Assembly (NCBI RefSeq): GCF_000739915.1
Contig: NZ_BBJT01000003.1
Span: forward strand, 1 to 64,000
Length of the DNA: 64,000 nucleotides
From: Paenibacillus chitinolyticus NBRC 15660
GTDB taxonomy: Bacteria > Bacillota > Bacilli > Paenibacillales > NBRC-103111
Direction: 5' to 3'
The notes under the pieces were generated by a model. The model was not told where the DNA came from. It made no database searches and was given only the letters and a program-made list of their open reading frames with translations. Below, one piece after another: positions 25,846 through 34,378 of this stretch. Position 1 is the stretch's first letter; every line of letters starts with the position of its first letter. A program made the translations under genes and the position numbers.

Positions 25846-26349
25846 TTATTTACTTGACACTTGTTGTCGTTCGATTTCTTTTTTGATCATAGGTTCTGGG
25901 CTTACAAAAGTGTCGGACTTAATAATTTTACCGTCTTCCTCACGAAACTTGGGAACTCCATTCCAGAGTTTACTCATGTTTGAATTATGAACTGCCTCCA
26001 CAACTCTGTCAGGCTTAACACCCATCATCACAAATGATCCCTGATTGAAATATTCTTTGTCACAAAGGGCGTCCACTTGAGCTGAAAGTCTATCTTCAGG
26101 AAATTCAGTTTTCAGTAATTGTTCGTATGTATTTTTCATATTGGCGAGAAGTTTGAGATATAAAAATTGGAATTCTTCGATTGTCTCAGAGCTGGCGTGA
26201 AGAAGCTCAAGCGACTCTTCTGCATCCCAAGACATGCGATTTAAAGCAGTTTCGACATCCATGATAGTTGGTTGCTCTGCTACAGGATGATTGAATGCCT
26301 TATGAAATTCTCGCACCATCTGATAATACATGTTTTCGTTAATGTTCAA
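25846..26349 (-). CDS. All-alpha NTP pyrophosphohydrolase (MazG/HisE-like)
   Basis: A 167-residue helical protein. EESLELLHAS and DALCDKEYFNQGSFVMMG supply the E-x2-E and D-x3-D type metal ligands of MazG-like enzymes, and NMSKLWNG...DGKIIKS is the C-terminal pattern of phage members. It probably cleaves a non-standard nucleoside triphosphate, or keeps pools clean within the nrd-thy cluster. Confidence 0.78.
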   Translation of the reverse strand: MNINENMYYQMVREFHKAFNHPVAEQPTIMDVETALNRMSWDAEESLELLHASSETIEEFQFLYLKLLANMKNTYEQLLKTEFPEDRLSAQVDALCDKEYFNQGSFVMMGVKPDRVVEAVHNSNMSKLWNGVPKFREEDGKIIKSDTFVSPEPMIKKEIERQQVSSK

Positions 26350-26366
26350 ATTGCAATAGCTCCCTT

Positions 26367-27077
26367 TTATATTGATTCACCAAAGTAATCTTTCCACCAA
26401 TTGCAATAAATTTTTTTATGTCTTATTCTACTGCCTGTGCCCGATGATAAGTTGAACTCTCTTTCTATAGATGCATTCGAAACGCCATTCTTAATTTTTT
26501 TGACTACTTGAACAAACTGCTGAGGGCTCAATGATTTGTTTCTGTCGTTTCCATTTGACATCTCGGCATTAATAGAACCGAATTCGCTCCAAAGCTTTTT
26601 CCATCGCTTCTTATGTCTGACTAAACTTATGTATCGATCATGTAGATTGTATTTTATTGCTAGTTCTCCGTTTGCTAAGCCTTTTATGATGTCATTGATC
26701 AAGTTTCTGGCCTGAGAATTTGTAAGCTTACTCATGCTATTTTCTTCGCCACAAAGTGGAACCATTAATCCATGATCAAAAGCATGACGTGTATTTTCCT
26801 TATATGTAACTATTTCAAGGTTGTCAACGTGGTTATTGGTTTTGTTTCCGTCCTTATGGTTCACAACCATACCCTTAGGGATTGGATCGATAAAGTATTG
26901 TGCTACGAGCCTATGTGTAAGATAGGTTTTGCTATTATAACTGACAAAGTAGTATCCCGAAGTCCCCATGTATTGAATTTTTTCTGCATTGGTTTTTAGC
27001 GACTTTATTCTTCCCTTATTGGAAATCATCCAAGGGCATTTGTCTACTTTCTTTAATATCTCTCCATCTTTTAACAC
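26367..27077 (-). CDS. HNH homing endonuclease (NUMOD4-HNH)
   Basis: A 236-residue protein: an N-terminal NUMOD4-like WMISNKGRIKSL, then an HNH nuclease core HRLVAQYFIDP...VNHKDGNKTNNHVDNLEIVT, then two helix-turn-helix-like segments that would read DNA. Such free-standing nucleases insert between conserved phage genes and cut alleles lacking them. It lies between nrdF and the MazG-like gene. The start (GTG at 27077) lacks a clear ribosome binding site, typical of an inserted element. Confidence 0.88.
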   Translation of the reverse strand: MLKDGEILKKVDKCPWMISNKGRIKSLKTNAEKIQYMGTSGYYFVSYNSKTYLTHRLVAQYFIDPIPKGMVVNHKDGNKTNNHVDNLEIVTYKENTRHAFDHGLMVPLCGEENSMSKLTNSQARNLINDIIKGLANGELAIKYNLHDRYISLVRHKKRWKKLWSEFGSINAEMSNGNDRNKSLSPQQFVQVVKKIKNGVSNASIEREFNLSSGTGSRIRHKKIYCNWWKDYFGESI

Positions 27078-27103
27078 AAAACGATTTAGTTTGGCCGTAT
27101 TAA

Positions 27104-28081
27104 TTATTTATAATATCCTTTCATGAGTTCGTTTAAATATTCAAAATCACCATTTCTAATTGGCTCGACCTTAGCTTTCACATAGCTTCCGCCTTTAAGC
27201 GAAAAGAAATCGAAGGTTCCCCCGGATGAGAGTCCATTTAGAACAATCTGATCGATTTCTTCTGCCGGAAAATAAGGTTCATAACCTAAATTCATTAAAG
27301 CTTTATTTGCATTATGTCTAACGAACTTTTTTACTTCCGAAGCAATACCGATATCATCATAAATATCTTCAGAGTATCTGCACTCAATTTCATAAAGCTC
27401 ATTAAGTAGGACATGTATGGATTCATCGATTCGCTTCTTATCTGTTTTTGTTAACTTTGATTTTATTTTTTGAAAAAGTAAACCCACAAATACACCATGA
27501 ATAGCCTCATCGCGGGTAATAAGAAAAATTATCTCGCCTGAATTTTTTAACTTGCCCTGCCCTGCCAAATATAGCGGATAATAAAAACCGCTATAAAACA
27601 AAAACGATTCAAGAAATACTGAAGCAATCAACGCTTTTGCCAATGTGTAGTCATCTTTGATGTCTTCATAAATAGAATCTATTTTCATTGCTTTTGCCTG
27701 CAGCCATTTGTTTTCTTCTGCCCATTTAAAAGCATCATCAATCTGCTTCTTTGTTGCCAGAGTTGTGAAAATGGTGCTGTAGCTCTTTGCGTGAACTTGT
27801 TCCATTGCGGCCATAAAAGCAAGTACCGCCTTCTCTTGCAAATCATCAACATGTTGCAATACTTTCGGCATACCCACTCCCCCCTGCTCAGTATCAAGCA
27901 GGGTGAGTCCAGCAAGAACTTTCATATAAACTTCTTGTTCCGTATTGGTTAAGGACTCCCACACTTTTTTATCTTTGCTTACAGGAATCTCCGTGTCCAA
28001 CCAGAATTGCTTTGTGTTTTGCTCCCAAAATATATTCGCATAATCACTTGTTTGTTCATTCCAATTTACTGGCTTAATCAA
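27104..28081 (-). CDS. nrdF: Class Ib ribonucleotide reductase small subunit NrdF
   Basis: A 325-residue ferritin-like subunit carrying the metal-tyrosyl radical cofactor. Ligand motifs are LDTE near residue 70, MEQVHAKSY with the radical-forming Tyr nearby, and ITRDEAIHG. It partners NrdE and needs NrdI for cofactor assembly, both encoded just upstream. Start is TTG after GGGTGA. Confidence 0.95.
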   Translation of the reverse strand: MIKPVNWNEQTSDYANIFWEQNTKQFWLDTEIPVSKDKKVWESLTNTEQEVYMKVLAGLTLLDTEQGGVGMPKVLQHVDDLQEKAVLAFMAAMEQVHAKSYSTIFTTLATKKQIDDAFKWAEENKWLQAKAMKIDSIYEDIKDDYTLAKALIASVFLESFLFYSGFYYPLYLAGQGKLKNSGEIIFLITRDEAIHGVFVGLLFQKIKSKLTKTDKKRIDESIHVLLNELYEIECRYSEDIYDDIGIASEVKKFVRHNANKALMNLGYEPYFPAEEIDQIVLNGLSSGGTFDFFSLKGGSYVKAKVEPIRNGDFEYLNELMKGYYK

Positions 28082-28106
28082 TTAATCACCCATTCTTTCA
28101 TTTTGA

Positions 28107-30206
28107 TTACACAACGCAACTAACGCACGAGTCATCAATTTGCGTCATCTTCATTCGACTGTAATACAGTGTCTTCAAGCCCTTTTTCCAAGCATAAATG
28201 TAATACAAGGAAATATCTCTTGTAGTCATTGTGTCTTTGAGATATAGCGTGCAGCTAATTCCTTGATCAACATGATTTTGAATAGCTGCATACAGATCGA
28301 TCATATTAAACATATCGATGTCGTAGGCTTCTTTGTAATAAAAGAAGCTTGATTCATCCAGATAAGGCATCGGATAATAGGTATCGCTGTCTCCATAAGT
28401 ACGATGCTCAATTTTTTCAGTGATTGGAGCTATGCTAGCTGTACTTGATTGTACATAGCTAATGCTTCCCGTAGGAGCAATTGCCAAACGATAGCTATTG
28501 GCAATCCCATATTCCATTACATCGCCCTTCAGCATTGACCAATCTTCTCTGGTTGGTAATTTGATGTCTTGAAACAGCAATCGCACCTTGTCTGACTTTG
28601 GCAAAAAATCATTACTAAGATATTGATCAAAATAATTACCGCCGTTATATGATGAATTTCTGAATCCTTTGAAATTAAACCCCGTTTCTTTGGCGATCAG
28701 CATTGATTCTTTTAGAGAATAATAATTCACTGCGGCAAAAAAAACATTGGCAAATTCAATAGCTTCTTTTGATTCATAAGAAATCTTATTCTTTGCCAAG
28801 AACCCATGTAAGTTCATCGCTCCAAGTCCAACAGAACGCATCTGTCTGTTTGCCTTATCTACACTTGGTACAGACTTAATGTTGGTCATCCGCGAAACCA
28901 CGTCGAGCATTCTAATTCCAGCAGAAACCGCACCAGCAAGATCCTTATTCTCCATCACGTTGACGATATTCAATGAGCCAAGATTACACGAGATGTCTCG
29001 TTTAATTTCATCTTGTTCATGATAATCGTTAATTGTCGATGTTTCAGATAATTGGATTATTTCTGTGCAGATATTTGAGAATTTCACTTTGCCTTCTTCG
29101 CTTAACGGATGTACGGAGTTAGCATTGTCCTCAAAAAACAGGTATGGATATCCGCTCTCCACTTGAATTTGCGCAATCATAGTCAACATATCACGAGCAG
29201 AAATCTTCTTCTTTCTGATGTTCGGGTTTTCGACCAATTCATCATATTTTTCACTGATGTTGATTTCACTCATCCGCTTTCCATATTCCTTGTAGATTCC
29301 ATACGGTGAAAACAGGTACATGTCATAATCTTTTTCAACGAGTTCAAAAAACTTGTCGGGAACAATCACGCCAAGCGACAAAGTTTTAATCCTCGATTTT
29401 TCATCTGCATTGATTTTTTTTGTTGATAAGAAGTCTAGGATATCTAAATGGAATATGTTCAGCCATGCAGCTCCGGCACCATCTCTTACCCCTAATTGAT
29501 TCGAATAGGAGTAACTGTCTTCCAGAAGTTTCATCACTGGGATGACACCACTACATTTGTCCTCAATACCTTTAATAGGGTCTCCTAATGCACGAAGGTC
29601 GGTTAGGTTATGTGACACACCGCCGCCCCGCTTTGACAATTGAAGAGCATTGTTGATGGAATGAGAAATGGAGTTCATCGAATCGTCCGTCATCAAGAGA
29701 AAGCAGCTAACAAGTTCTCCTCGTCGTTTCTTACCTGCAGATAAGAATGTTGGTGTGGCAGGCTGATACTCTCTCTTAATCATCTTGTCTGCAAACCAAA
29801 AAGCCTTATCGGTATCCCCTTCGGCCAAGGTAAGTGCGACAATACAAATCCTATCCTCATAACGCTCTAGGTATTTTTTATTGTCTTCAGTCCTCAGCGC
29901 GTAATTATTGTAGAATTTGAACGCCGACATAAAAGAGGGGAACCTAAATTTCATGCCATATACATGTTTGTACAATTTCTTGATATCTTCCAATTCGTAC
30001 TGATTAATGATTTCATGTTCGTAATAATCGTTTTCAATCAGGTAATCTAATTTTTCTTTTAAATTGTGAAAGAATACAGTGTTCTGATTGATATGATCGA
30101 CAAAATAACTCTTAACGGCTTCTTTGTCTTTTTCGAATTGATACTTGCCGTCTTTTTGAACCATTATTTGATTGTTAAGTTGAATCCATTTTGATGCATC
30201 AGACAA
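28107..30206 (-). CDS. nrdE: Class Ib ribonucleotide reductase large subunit NrdE
   Basis: A 699-residue catalytic subunit of normal length, without intein or intron. It has LVSCFLLMTDD and DISCNLGSLN with the redox Cys pair, FSNICTEI with the thiyl-radical Cys, and a C-terminal DDSCVSCVV shuttle pair. It reduces NDPs to dNDPs for phage replication. It overlaps nrdI by eight bases. Confidence 0.96.
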   Translation of the reverse strand: MSDASKWIQLNNQIMVQKDGKYQFEKDKEAVKSYFVDHINQNTVFFHNLKEKLDYLIENDYYEHEIINQYELEDIKKLYKHVYGMKFRFPSFMSAFKFYNNYALRTEDNKKYLERYEDRICIVALTLAEGDTDKAFWFADKMIKREYQPATPTFLSAGKKRRGELVSCFLLMTDDSMNSISHSINNALQLSKRGGGVSHNLTDLRALGDPIKGIEDKCSGVIPVMKLLEDSYSYSNQLGVRDGAGAAWLNIFHLDILDFLSTKKINADEKSRIKTLSLGVIVPDKFFELVEKDYDMYLFSPYGIYKEYGKRMSEINISEKYDELVENPNIRKKKISARDMLTMIAQIQVESGYPYLFFEDNANSVHPLSEEGKVKFSNICTEIIQLSETSTINDYHEQDEIKRDISCNLGSLNIVNVMENKDLAGAVSAGIRMLDVVSRMTNIKSVPSVDKANRQMRSVGLGAMNLHGFLAKNKISYESKEAIEFANVFFAAVNYYSLKESMLIAKETGFNFKGFRNSSYNGGNYFDQYLSNDFLPKSDKVRLLFQDIKLPTREDWSMLKGDVMEYGIANSYRLAIAPTGSISYVQSSTASIAPITEKIEHRTYGDSDTYYPMPYLDESSFFYYKEAYDIDMFNMIDLYAAIQNHVDQGISCTLYLKDTMTTRDISLYYIYAWKKGLKTLYYSRMKMTQIDDSCVSCVV

Positions 30207-30552
30207 AATTCATTACCTCCAACATAAATTTAGCAACATCCTTCTCAGTTCCAGAAAGTTCAAACTTGAGTATTGCTGGTACTTTGTATGTATCTGCGAT
30301 TATGTCCGCAGCCTTAGCAAATTTAACTCCCCAATTTCGGTTACCGCTCGAAGCTACACCTTTTAGATGAACATGATTAGCTTCTAAAAAATCTTTGGTC
30401 GACCTAGAAACCTCTCCAAAGCCGGTTGTATATGTAACAAGAATAAAAGAAGTACTCACTTTAAGCTGCGGAACAATCCGATAGCATTCCAGATTTAATT
30501 TTTTAACAAAACGTTCAACATTACCCGTTTTCGAATCATATATTATAATCAT
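30199..30552 (-). CDS. nrdI: NrdI flavodoxin-like protein
   Basis: A 117-residue FMN protein with DSKTGNVERF, TYTTGFGEVS and SSGNRNWGVKFA loops. It supplies the oxidant that builds the Mn-tyrosyl cofactor of NrdF. First gene of the nrdI-nrdE-nrdF set, preceded by an ATAAAA-N6-TTTTAT repeat. Confidence 0.93.
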   Translation of the reverse strand: MIIIYDSKTGNVERFVKKLNLECYRIVPQLKVSTSFILVTYTTGFGEVSRSTKDFLEANHVHLKGVASSGNRNWGVKFAKAADIIADTYKVPAILKFELSGTEKDVAKFMLEVMNFV

Positions 30553-30574
30553 TTGCTTTAAACCTTTTCAGCGG

Positions 30575-30592
30575 ATAAAATAACAGTTTTAT
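30575..30592. repeat. Palindrome copy 2
   Basis: Perfect. Between the 79-residue gene and nrdI; an operator here could control the whole nrd-thy block. Confidence 0.8.
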
Positions 30593-30645
30593 TGCCTAAA
30601 TAGCTATAAAAAAGCTTGTAGGTATAACGTTTTTAAAATTGTCTT

Positions 30646-30885
30646 TTACATAAAAGAAGCATATCTTTTGCCATTCTTGCCGGTTCGCTTACGATCCTTG
30701 AAAAATTTTGTATTTACTCCGCCTTGTTTCTGGCTTCCTTGAAGAAGGTGAAGATGTTTAAATTTATACCCTCTATCTTTGCACTGAGCAAGTACATCCT
30801 TCTCTGCCAATTGTCTTGTATTCTCTGTAGATTCCAAGATAACAGACTTACCCTCTTCGTTATTAACAATTGCGTAAAATTTCAT
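30646..30885 (-). CDS. 79-residue phage protein, viroplasmin-like N-terminus
   Basis: MKFYAIVNNEEGKSVILEST..., start at 30885 behind AGGAGAA. The FYAIVNN...G..I..S..E pattern and basic C-terminus loosely resemble the caulimovirus viroplasmin/RNase H N-terminal fold that binds RNA-DNA hybrids; this is a guess. Function unknown. Confidence 0.6.
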   Translation of the reverse strand: MKFYAIVNNEEGKSVILESTENTRQLAEKDVLAQCKDRGYKFKHLHLLQGSQKQGGVNTKFFKDRKRTGKNGKRYASFM

Positions 30886-30907
30886 GTATTTATATTCTCC
30901 TTTTATT

Positions 30908-31705
30908 TTAATATGGTGTGAATTCATTTCTATGTACACATGAATACCTGAAAGCACATTGGTTTCTCAAGTTGCATAACTGTGATGCGAAGAAATCCTT
31001 TTTACCATCGACAGTTTTACATCGCGGCGTCCAAGTATCTTTATGATTTAAGACTTTACATACAGTGTCTCTAACCCATTGCTTTGTTCTTTCCAGTTCT
31101 TCAATTTCAAACTTAAATACACGTTCACGATTTTCCTTTTCCCGCGGGAATATGTATACTAAATTATCGGGATAGACTCCGAATTCATTGTAGTAAGGAA
31201 TAGAATATAGATATAATTGCATGATATTGTGCTTCATTTTCTTCGTATCGTATACGCGGCTAGTTTTATAGTCTCCAATCACCTTCCCGTATTCTCTATG
31301 CTGTGCAAACATATCAGGAAACCCCTTGAGCTTAATCTTGTCGACTTCGAAATTCTTTAATTCTTCGGCCTGGGTAATTGTATAATCCTTGAATACATCC
31401 TCAAACTCATCGAAGAATTTAAATAATGAATTCTCGTAAGAAGCCCTCATTTTCTGAAATGGCACTTTGTAATGAAAATTTTTGAGTCCTCGTTTTAGTT
31501 CGTCTTCAATATCCCAGGCAATTAAACTCCCGTTATGCAGCCGTTCAGTCATCTCGTGAACCAAAGTTCCGTACTCGGCGAAATAGTTGTTTTCCCCACG
31601 GTTACCTATGTTGTACTGTTGGTTAAAAAGGTGAAAGCATCCATCTCCTTCAAGTGCCGAATGATATGTATTTAGTCTACTCCAACTCCAAATTATTTCT
31701 GACAA
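30908..31705 (-). CDS. PD-(D/E)XK nuclease with C-terminal cysteine cluster (Cas4/RecB-like)
   Basis: About 265 residues. The start is set at the TTG at 31705, nine bases after AAGGAG, which gives the usual SEIIWSWSRLNTYHSA opening. Catalytic signature: LKGFPDMFAQ...KVIGDYKTSR, where the D and DYK act in metal binding. The C-terminus has CNLRNQCAFRYSC plus an upstream Cys, the pattern of iron-sulphur Cas4/AddB-type nucleases. It probably processes DNA ends in phage recombination or replication. Confidence 0.85.
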   Translation of the reverse strand: MSEIIWSWSRLNTYHSALEGDGCFHLFNQQYNIGNRGENNYFAEYGTLVHEMTERLHNGSLIAWDIEDELKRGLKNFHYKVPFQKMRASYENSLFKFFDEFEDVFKDYTITQAEELKNFEVDKIKLKGFPDMFAQHREYGKVIGDYKTSRVYDTKKMKHNIMQLYLYSIPYYNEFGVYPDNLVYIFPREKENRERVFKFEIEELERTKQWVRDTVCKVLNHKDTWTPRCKTVDGKKDFFASQLCNLRNQCAFRYSCVHRNEFTPY

Positions 31706-31785
31706 TGCATCACACTCCTTATTAGAATCAAGCGCTAAGAAATTTCCCATCCCGATTATCATCAACTATCAGTTATTAATATTTT

Positions 31786-32313
31786 TTATATTAATTCGTC
31801 GATAATGCCTAGTTCCAACCCCTGTTCGGCGGTAATGTACCAATCATCTTTCATTTTCCTAACTTCATCTAACTTGCTCATTGGAATCTTCGTTTTGGTC
31901 AGCAATACATCATCATACATATTTTTTACTCTTCGCAGCTCTCCCAAGGTGTCATGAACGTGCCCAAGTTTACCCTCAAGATTCGTTAGGCTATCGTGAT
32001 ACATGAATGTTGCCAACTTGTGAGCGTAACGTTTATGTGCAGCGGCTGCTGCAAGCAGTGCCATTGACATAGCATATCCATAAACATATGAATGAATCGG
32101 TGTCTTACTTGATAACATGGTTGCTACAATTGCCATTCCATCATAGATTTGTCCGCCATAGGAATTAATAATTAGTTTAATCGGCTGTCGATCGACAATT
32201 TTCTCTTCGTCGTCTCTTTCATTAATATTGATAATTTGTTCAATTAATTTGCCAGCAGCCTCAGGGCAAATTTTATCGTATAAATATAGCGTTCTATCAT
32301 TTGTTTTAATCAT
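31786..32313 (-). CDS. ClpP-like serine protease
   Basis: A 175-residue protein of the ClpP fold. The catalytic Ser is in YGYAMSMALLAA, the His in FMYHDSLT, and the C-terminal TAEQGLELGIIDEL matches ClpP. No Clp ATPase is in the window, so it may borrow the host ClpX/ClpC or act alone. ClpP-like genes in phages usually sit in head-maturation clusters; here it is among replication genes, so another role such as regulator turnover is possible. Confidence 0.88.
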   Translation of the reverse strand: MIKTNDRTLYLYDKICPEAAGKLIEQIININERDDEEKIVDRQPIKLIINSYGGQIYDGMAIVATMLSSKTPIHSYVYGYAMSMALLAAAAAHKRYAHKLATFMYHDSLTNLEGKLGHVHDTLGELRRVKNMYDDVLLTKTKIPMSKLDEVRKMKDDWYITAEQGLELGIIDELI

Positions 32314-32639
32314 TTTTCCCGGTCAACTATATAGCGAGTTGTTCTTTCCGTTATTTTAGTAATTTCAAATGTATCTAACCCATTTTCTTTTGCCAGATTC
32401 TCAATCCTTTTAATGGTAGGGAGATCGGTCAGATTATCTATAGTTTTTATAACCTGAGACCCTTTGTCGCTAACTTCCTTGGCATTATAGATATCTATCC
32501 TAAAGGATTCACTTTTTACCCCATCATATTTTCGAGCTATTTTTTTCACCTCATTATTCGAATTGAGTGAGCAAATAAACAATCTAACTTTTATCAACAA
32601 AATGTATTCATTTGTGTACATTTGCACACATACGTACAC
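32310..32639 (-). CDS. Phage protein upstream of the ClpP-like gene
   Basis: A protein of up to 109 residues with a C-terminal part FEITKITERTTRYIVDREK. It overlaps the ClpP-like gene by four bases. No clear ribosome binding site precedes any start, so the true N-terminus is uncertain (internal starts are possible). It is the first gene leftward from the divergent promoter region with paired palindromes. Confidence 0.55.
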   Translation of the reverse strand: MYVCVQMYTNEYILLIKVRLFICSLNSNNEVKKIARKYDGVKSESFRIDIYNAKEVSDKGSQVIKTIDNLTDLPTIKRIENLAKENGLDTFEITKITERTTRYIVDREK

Positions 32640-32650
32640 ACTCGTTTACC

Positions 32651-32662
32651 ACTGTATACAGT
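32651..32662. promoter_or_regulatory. Palindromic operator ACTGTATACAGT
   Basis: Perfect 12-bp palindrome. Its centre is 31 bp (three helical turns) from the related palindrome at 32682-32693. It lies between two divergent genes. Confidence 0.65.
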
Positions 32663-32674
32663 AGGAACATTTGT

Positions 32675-32703
32675 TTGACATACTATATATAGTGTGATAT
32701 TGT
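32675..32703 (+). promoter_or_regulatory. Sigma-A promoter of the small gene at 32744
   Basis: TTGACA, 17 bases, TATTGT. The spacer contains the palindrome at 32682, which would block RNA polymerase when bound. Confidence 0.8.
32682..32693. promoter_or_regulatory. Palindromic operator ACTATATATAGT in the promoter spacer
   Basis: Perfect 12-bp palindrome, matching the 32651 site as ACTRTATAYAGT. It sits between the -35 and -10 boxes, a classic repression position. Confidence 0.7.
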
Positions 32704-32743
32704 CTATATGTAGAAAATATTTACAAGAAGGAGGGTCATTATT

Positions 32744-32887
32744 ATGGCTAAAAGCAGCACTCGAAAAGTGTCTTCGTCAGCAATGTCTACTAAGGCTTCC
32801 TCAGTACTAAGATCTAGTTCTTCAAGTAAGACAGCAAAGTCACTTGCCGGTTCCGTACTGGCGCAATCTCGTGCAGGTAGAAAATAG
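32744..32887 (+). CDS. 47-residue Ser/Lys-rich basic protein
   Basis: MAKSSTRKVSSSAMSTKASS..., rich in Ser, Lys, Ala and Arg, with AGGAGGG seven bases upstream. Similar small basic Ser-rich proteins occur in phages and plasmids of bacilli; the family has no assigned role, and nucleic-acid binding is a guess. It stands alone on the plus strand behind a strong, operator-overlapped promoter and is closed by a terminator, which suggests it is made from the prophage. Confidence 0.75.
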   Translation: MAKSSTRKVSSSAMSTKASSVLRSSSSSKTAKSLAGSVLAQSRAGRK

Positions 32888-32905
32888 TACGTTATTTATT
32901 CATTT

Positions 32906-32940
32906 CTCCAGGCACACTAGTCTGGAGTTTCTGTTTTTTA
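32906..32940 (+). terminator. Terminator of the small basic protein gene
   Basis: CTCCAG / CTGGAG stem followed by TTTCTGTTTTTTA. Confidence 0.8.
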
Positions 32941-33022
32941 CGGAAGTGTTAGCCATGTTGCAAGGATGCGAATTCATTCATCCGAGCATATGGCCCCTCT
33001 TTCTTTCCATAAAAGATTGATT

Positions 33023-33295
33023 TTATTGGTCCGTATCAAAGACTCTTCTTCTTCCTCGGTCATAATTGTCTAGCGGGTCTGAAATAAATCTACCGTTCTT
33101 GTCGCGCACTTTTACTAAATAGTCCATCCAATTTTTTGGCATTAACTCGGTTCGCCAATTTGTATCATCGACCTCTTCGAGCAATTCAACAAATTTAATC
33201 TGCCATTCCATAGGCATAGATTGGAGAACAGTACGAGGCAAAACTAGATAGTTTGCATAGGACAGCCCAAAATAACTATGAATATCTTGGTTCAT
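33023..33295 (-). CDS. 90-residue phage protein
   Basis: MNQDIHSYFGLSYANYLVLPRTVLQSMP...; a pattern I know from other Bacillus phage hypothetical proteins but with no assigned function. The gene overlaps the upstream one by four bases (ATGA). It may be structural-fold helical. Confidence 0.7.
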   Translation of the reverse strand: MNQDIHSYFGLSYANYLVLPRTVLQSMPMEWQIKFVELLEEVDDTNWRTELMPKNWMDYLVKVRDKNGRFISDPLDNYDRGRRRVFDTDQ

Positions 33296-33768
33296 ACAGT
33301 AATTCCGTTTCTCGCAGCAACTTTATCAAAGTCTCTACGTGCATGTTCATTGTATTTTTTATAATTATCGTTTTTTAGACCGTATTCTAAAAATTCATCG
33401 TCATTACGTTTTAACACTCTTTCAAAAACTTTCATCGCATTGTCATTAATAAACTTTGGATTGCTTTCGTCTTCAACGGTAGGCCTAATATTAGCTGCTT
33501 CCCAGATCTCATACATGTCGGCTGAAAAATATGTTCTAAAAGGACTGTAAGCGGAAATCTGTTTGTGACCAAATGTTTCAAGTAATTCCATCATTTCCTC
33601 TTCATAAAACTCATACTCAGGAACATAGTCTGCAATCTTGTACATCCATACTTTAATCAACATCGTAAGATCTTCATCCGACCATGTTGTTTTAAAATAT
33701 ATCTTCGGATCTTGCCCTGCTTCAACGACTGCTAAGTGTTCAAGTTTATAAACTCTTGGTCTTGGCAT
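33292..33768 (-). CDS. 158-residue phage protein
   Basis: An acidic, aromatic-rich protein starting MPRPRVYKLEHLAVVEAGQD with GGGAGG upstream. It has no recognised motif. It is coupled to the 90-residue gene downstream and probably acts with it. Confidence 0.65.
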   Translation of the reverse strand: MPRPRVYKLEHLAVVEAGQDPKIYFKTTWSDEDLTMLIKVWMYKIADYVPEYEFYEEEMMELLETFGHKQISAYSPFRTYFSADMYEIWEAANIRPTVEDESNPKFINDNAMKVFERVLKRNDDEFLEYGLKNDNYKKYNEHARRDFDKVAARNGITV

Positions 33769-33810
33769 AAATCAGCCTCCCTTTTGTAAAATTATTCATT
33801 TCAAATACTC

Positions 33811-33975
33811 TTAACCTAATTTCATTTTCACATTGATGTAGAAAACAATATCTTCATAACTGAAATTCTCTGTAATTGCAGGATGCATGTAATACTTCCA
33901 AGCTTTTTTAAATGTACAATTAAATATAGCCGCCTGATTAGCTAATGTGTCAGCAACTTTAGAGATCTCAAGCAC
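33811..33975 (-). CDS. 54-residue phage protein
   Basis: Starts with GTG seven bases after AGGAGG: (M)LEISKVADTLANQAAIFN... It has a mixed helical character and no known family. It fills the gap between the genes at 33292 and 34003. Confidence 0.6.
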   Translation of the reverse strand: MLEISKVADTLANQAAIFNCTFKKAWKYYMHPAITENFSYEDIVFYINVKMKLG

Positions 33976-34002
33976 ACTCACTCCTCCTATGAAATTAAAC
34001 TT

Positions 34003-34347
34003 TTATTCATTAATTCTCAGATTTAATCTATTTCTTTGAGAATTGTCCAACCCAAACCGAATCGCTTCTTCAAGGCTTCCTGTTACTTCCGCACTTCCCC
34101 ACGCCTGACAGTCCCAACCTGTATAGTCGCAGCCTGCATCAATAATCGCGTACCTGCCATCTTTAAGTTTGAAAATACCAATCCAATTAGACGTATCGTT
34201 CTCTCCGTCATCCATTGCGATAATTTCAACAACATCTTCCCTACTAAATGGCCTCGTAGATACTGGTTTTGCAAAGTGAACAGTAAATACTGAATTAGCG
34301 TAGCCGAATGCTTCCTTCCAATCATATGTATTGATTTCTTCTAACAT
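34003..34347 (-). CDS. 114-residue conserved-looking phage protein
   Basis: Begins MLEEINTYDWKEAFGYA and has GRYAIIDAGCDYTGWDCQAWG, a motif seen in many hypothetical proteins of phages and bacteria. No function is known. Its TAA stop lies in an imperfect ATAAAA-type repeat. Confidence 0.7.
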   Translation of the reverse strand: MLEEINTYDWKEAFGYANSVFTVHFAKPVSTRPFSREDVVEIIAMDDGENDTSNWIGIFKLKDGRYAIIDAGCDYTGWDCQAWGSAEVTGSLEEAIRFGLDNSQRNRLNLRINE

Positions 34348-34360
34348 TTCATCGTCTCCT

Positions 34361-34378
34361 ATAAAATGAACTTTTTAT
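34361..34378. repeat. Palindrome copy 3
   Basis: Perfect. Between the genes at 34378 and 34003. Confidence 0.8.

Noticed and set aside
28107-30206. An intein or intron in nrdE, as in some SPbeta relatives
   Set aside because: The protein is of normal length and continuous.
30908-31765. A longer start of the PD-(D/E)XK nuclease at 31765
   Set aside because: It lacks a ribosome binding site; the TTG at 31705 has AAGGAG and gives the expected N-terminus.
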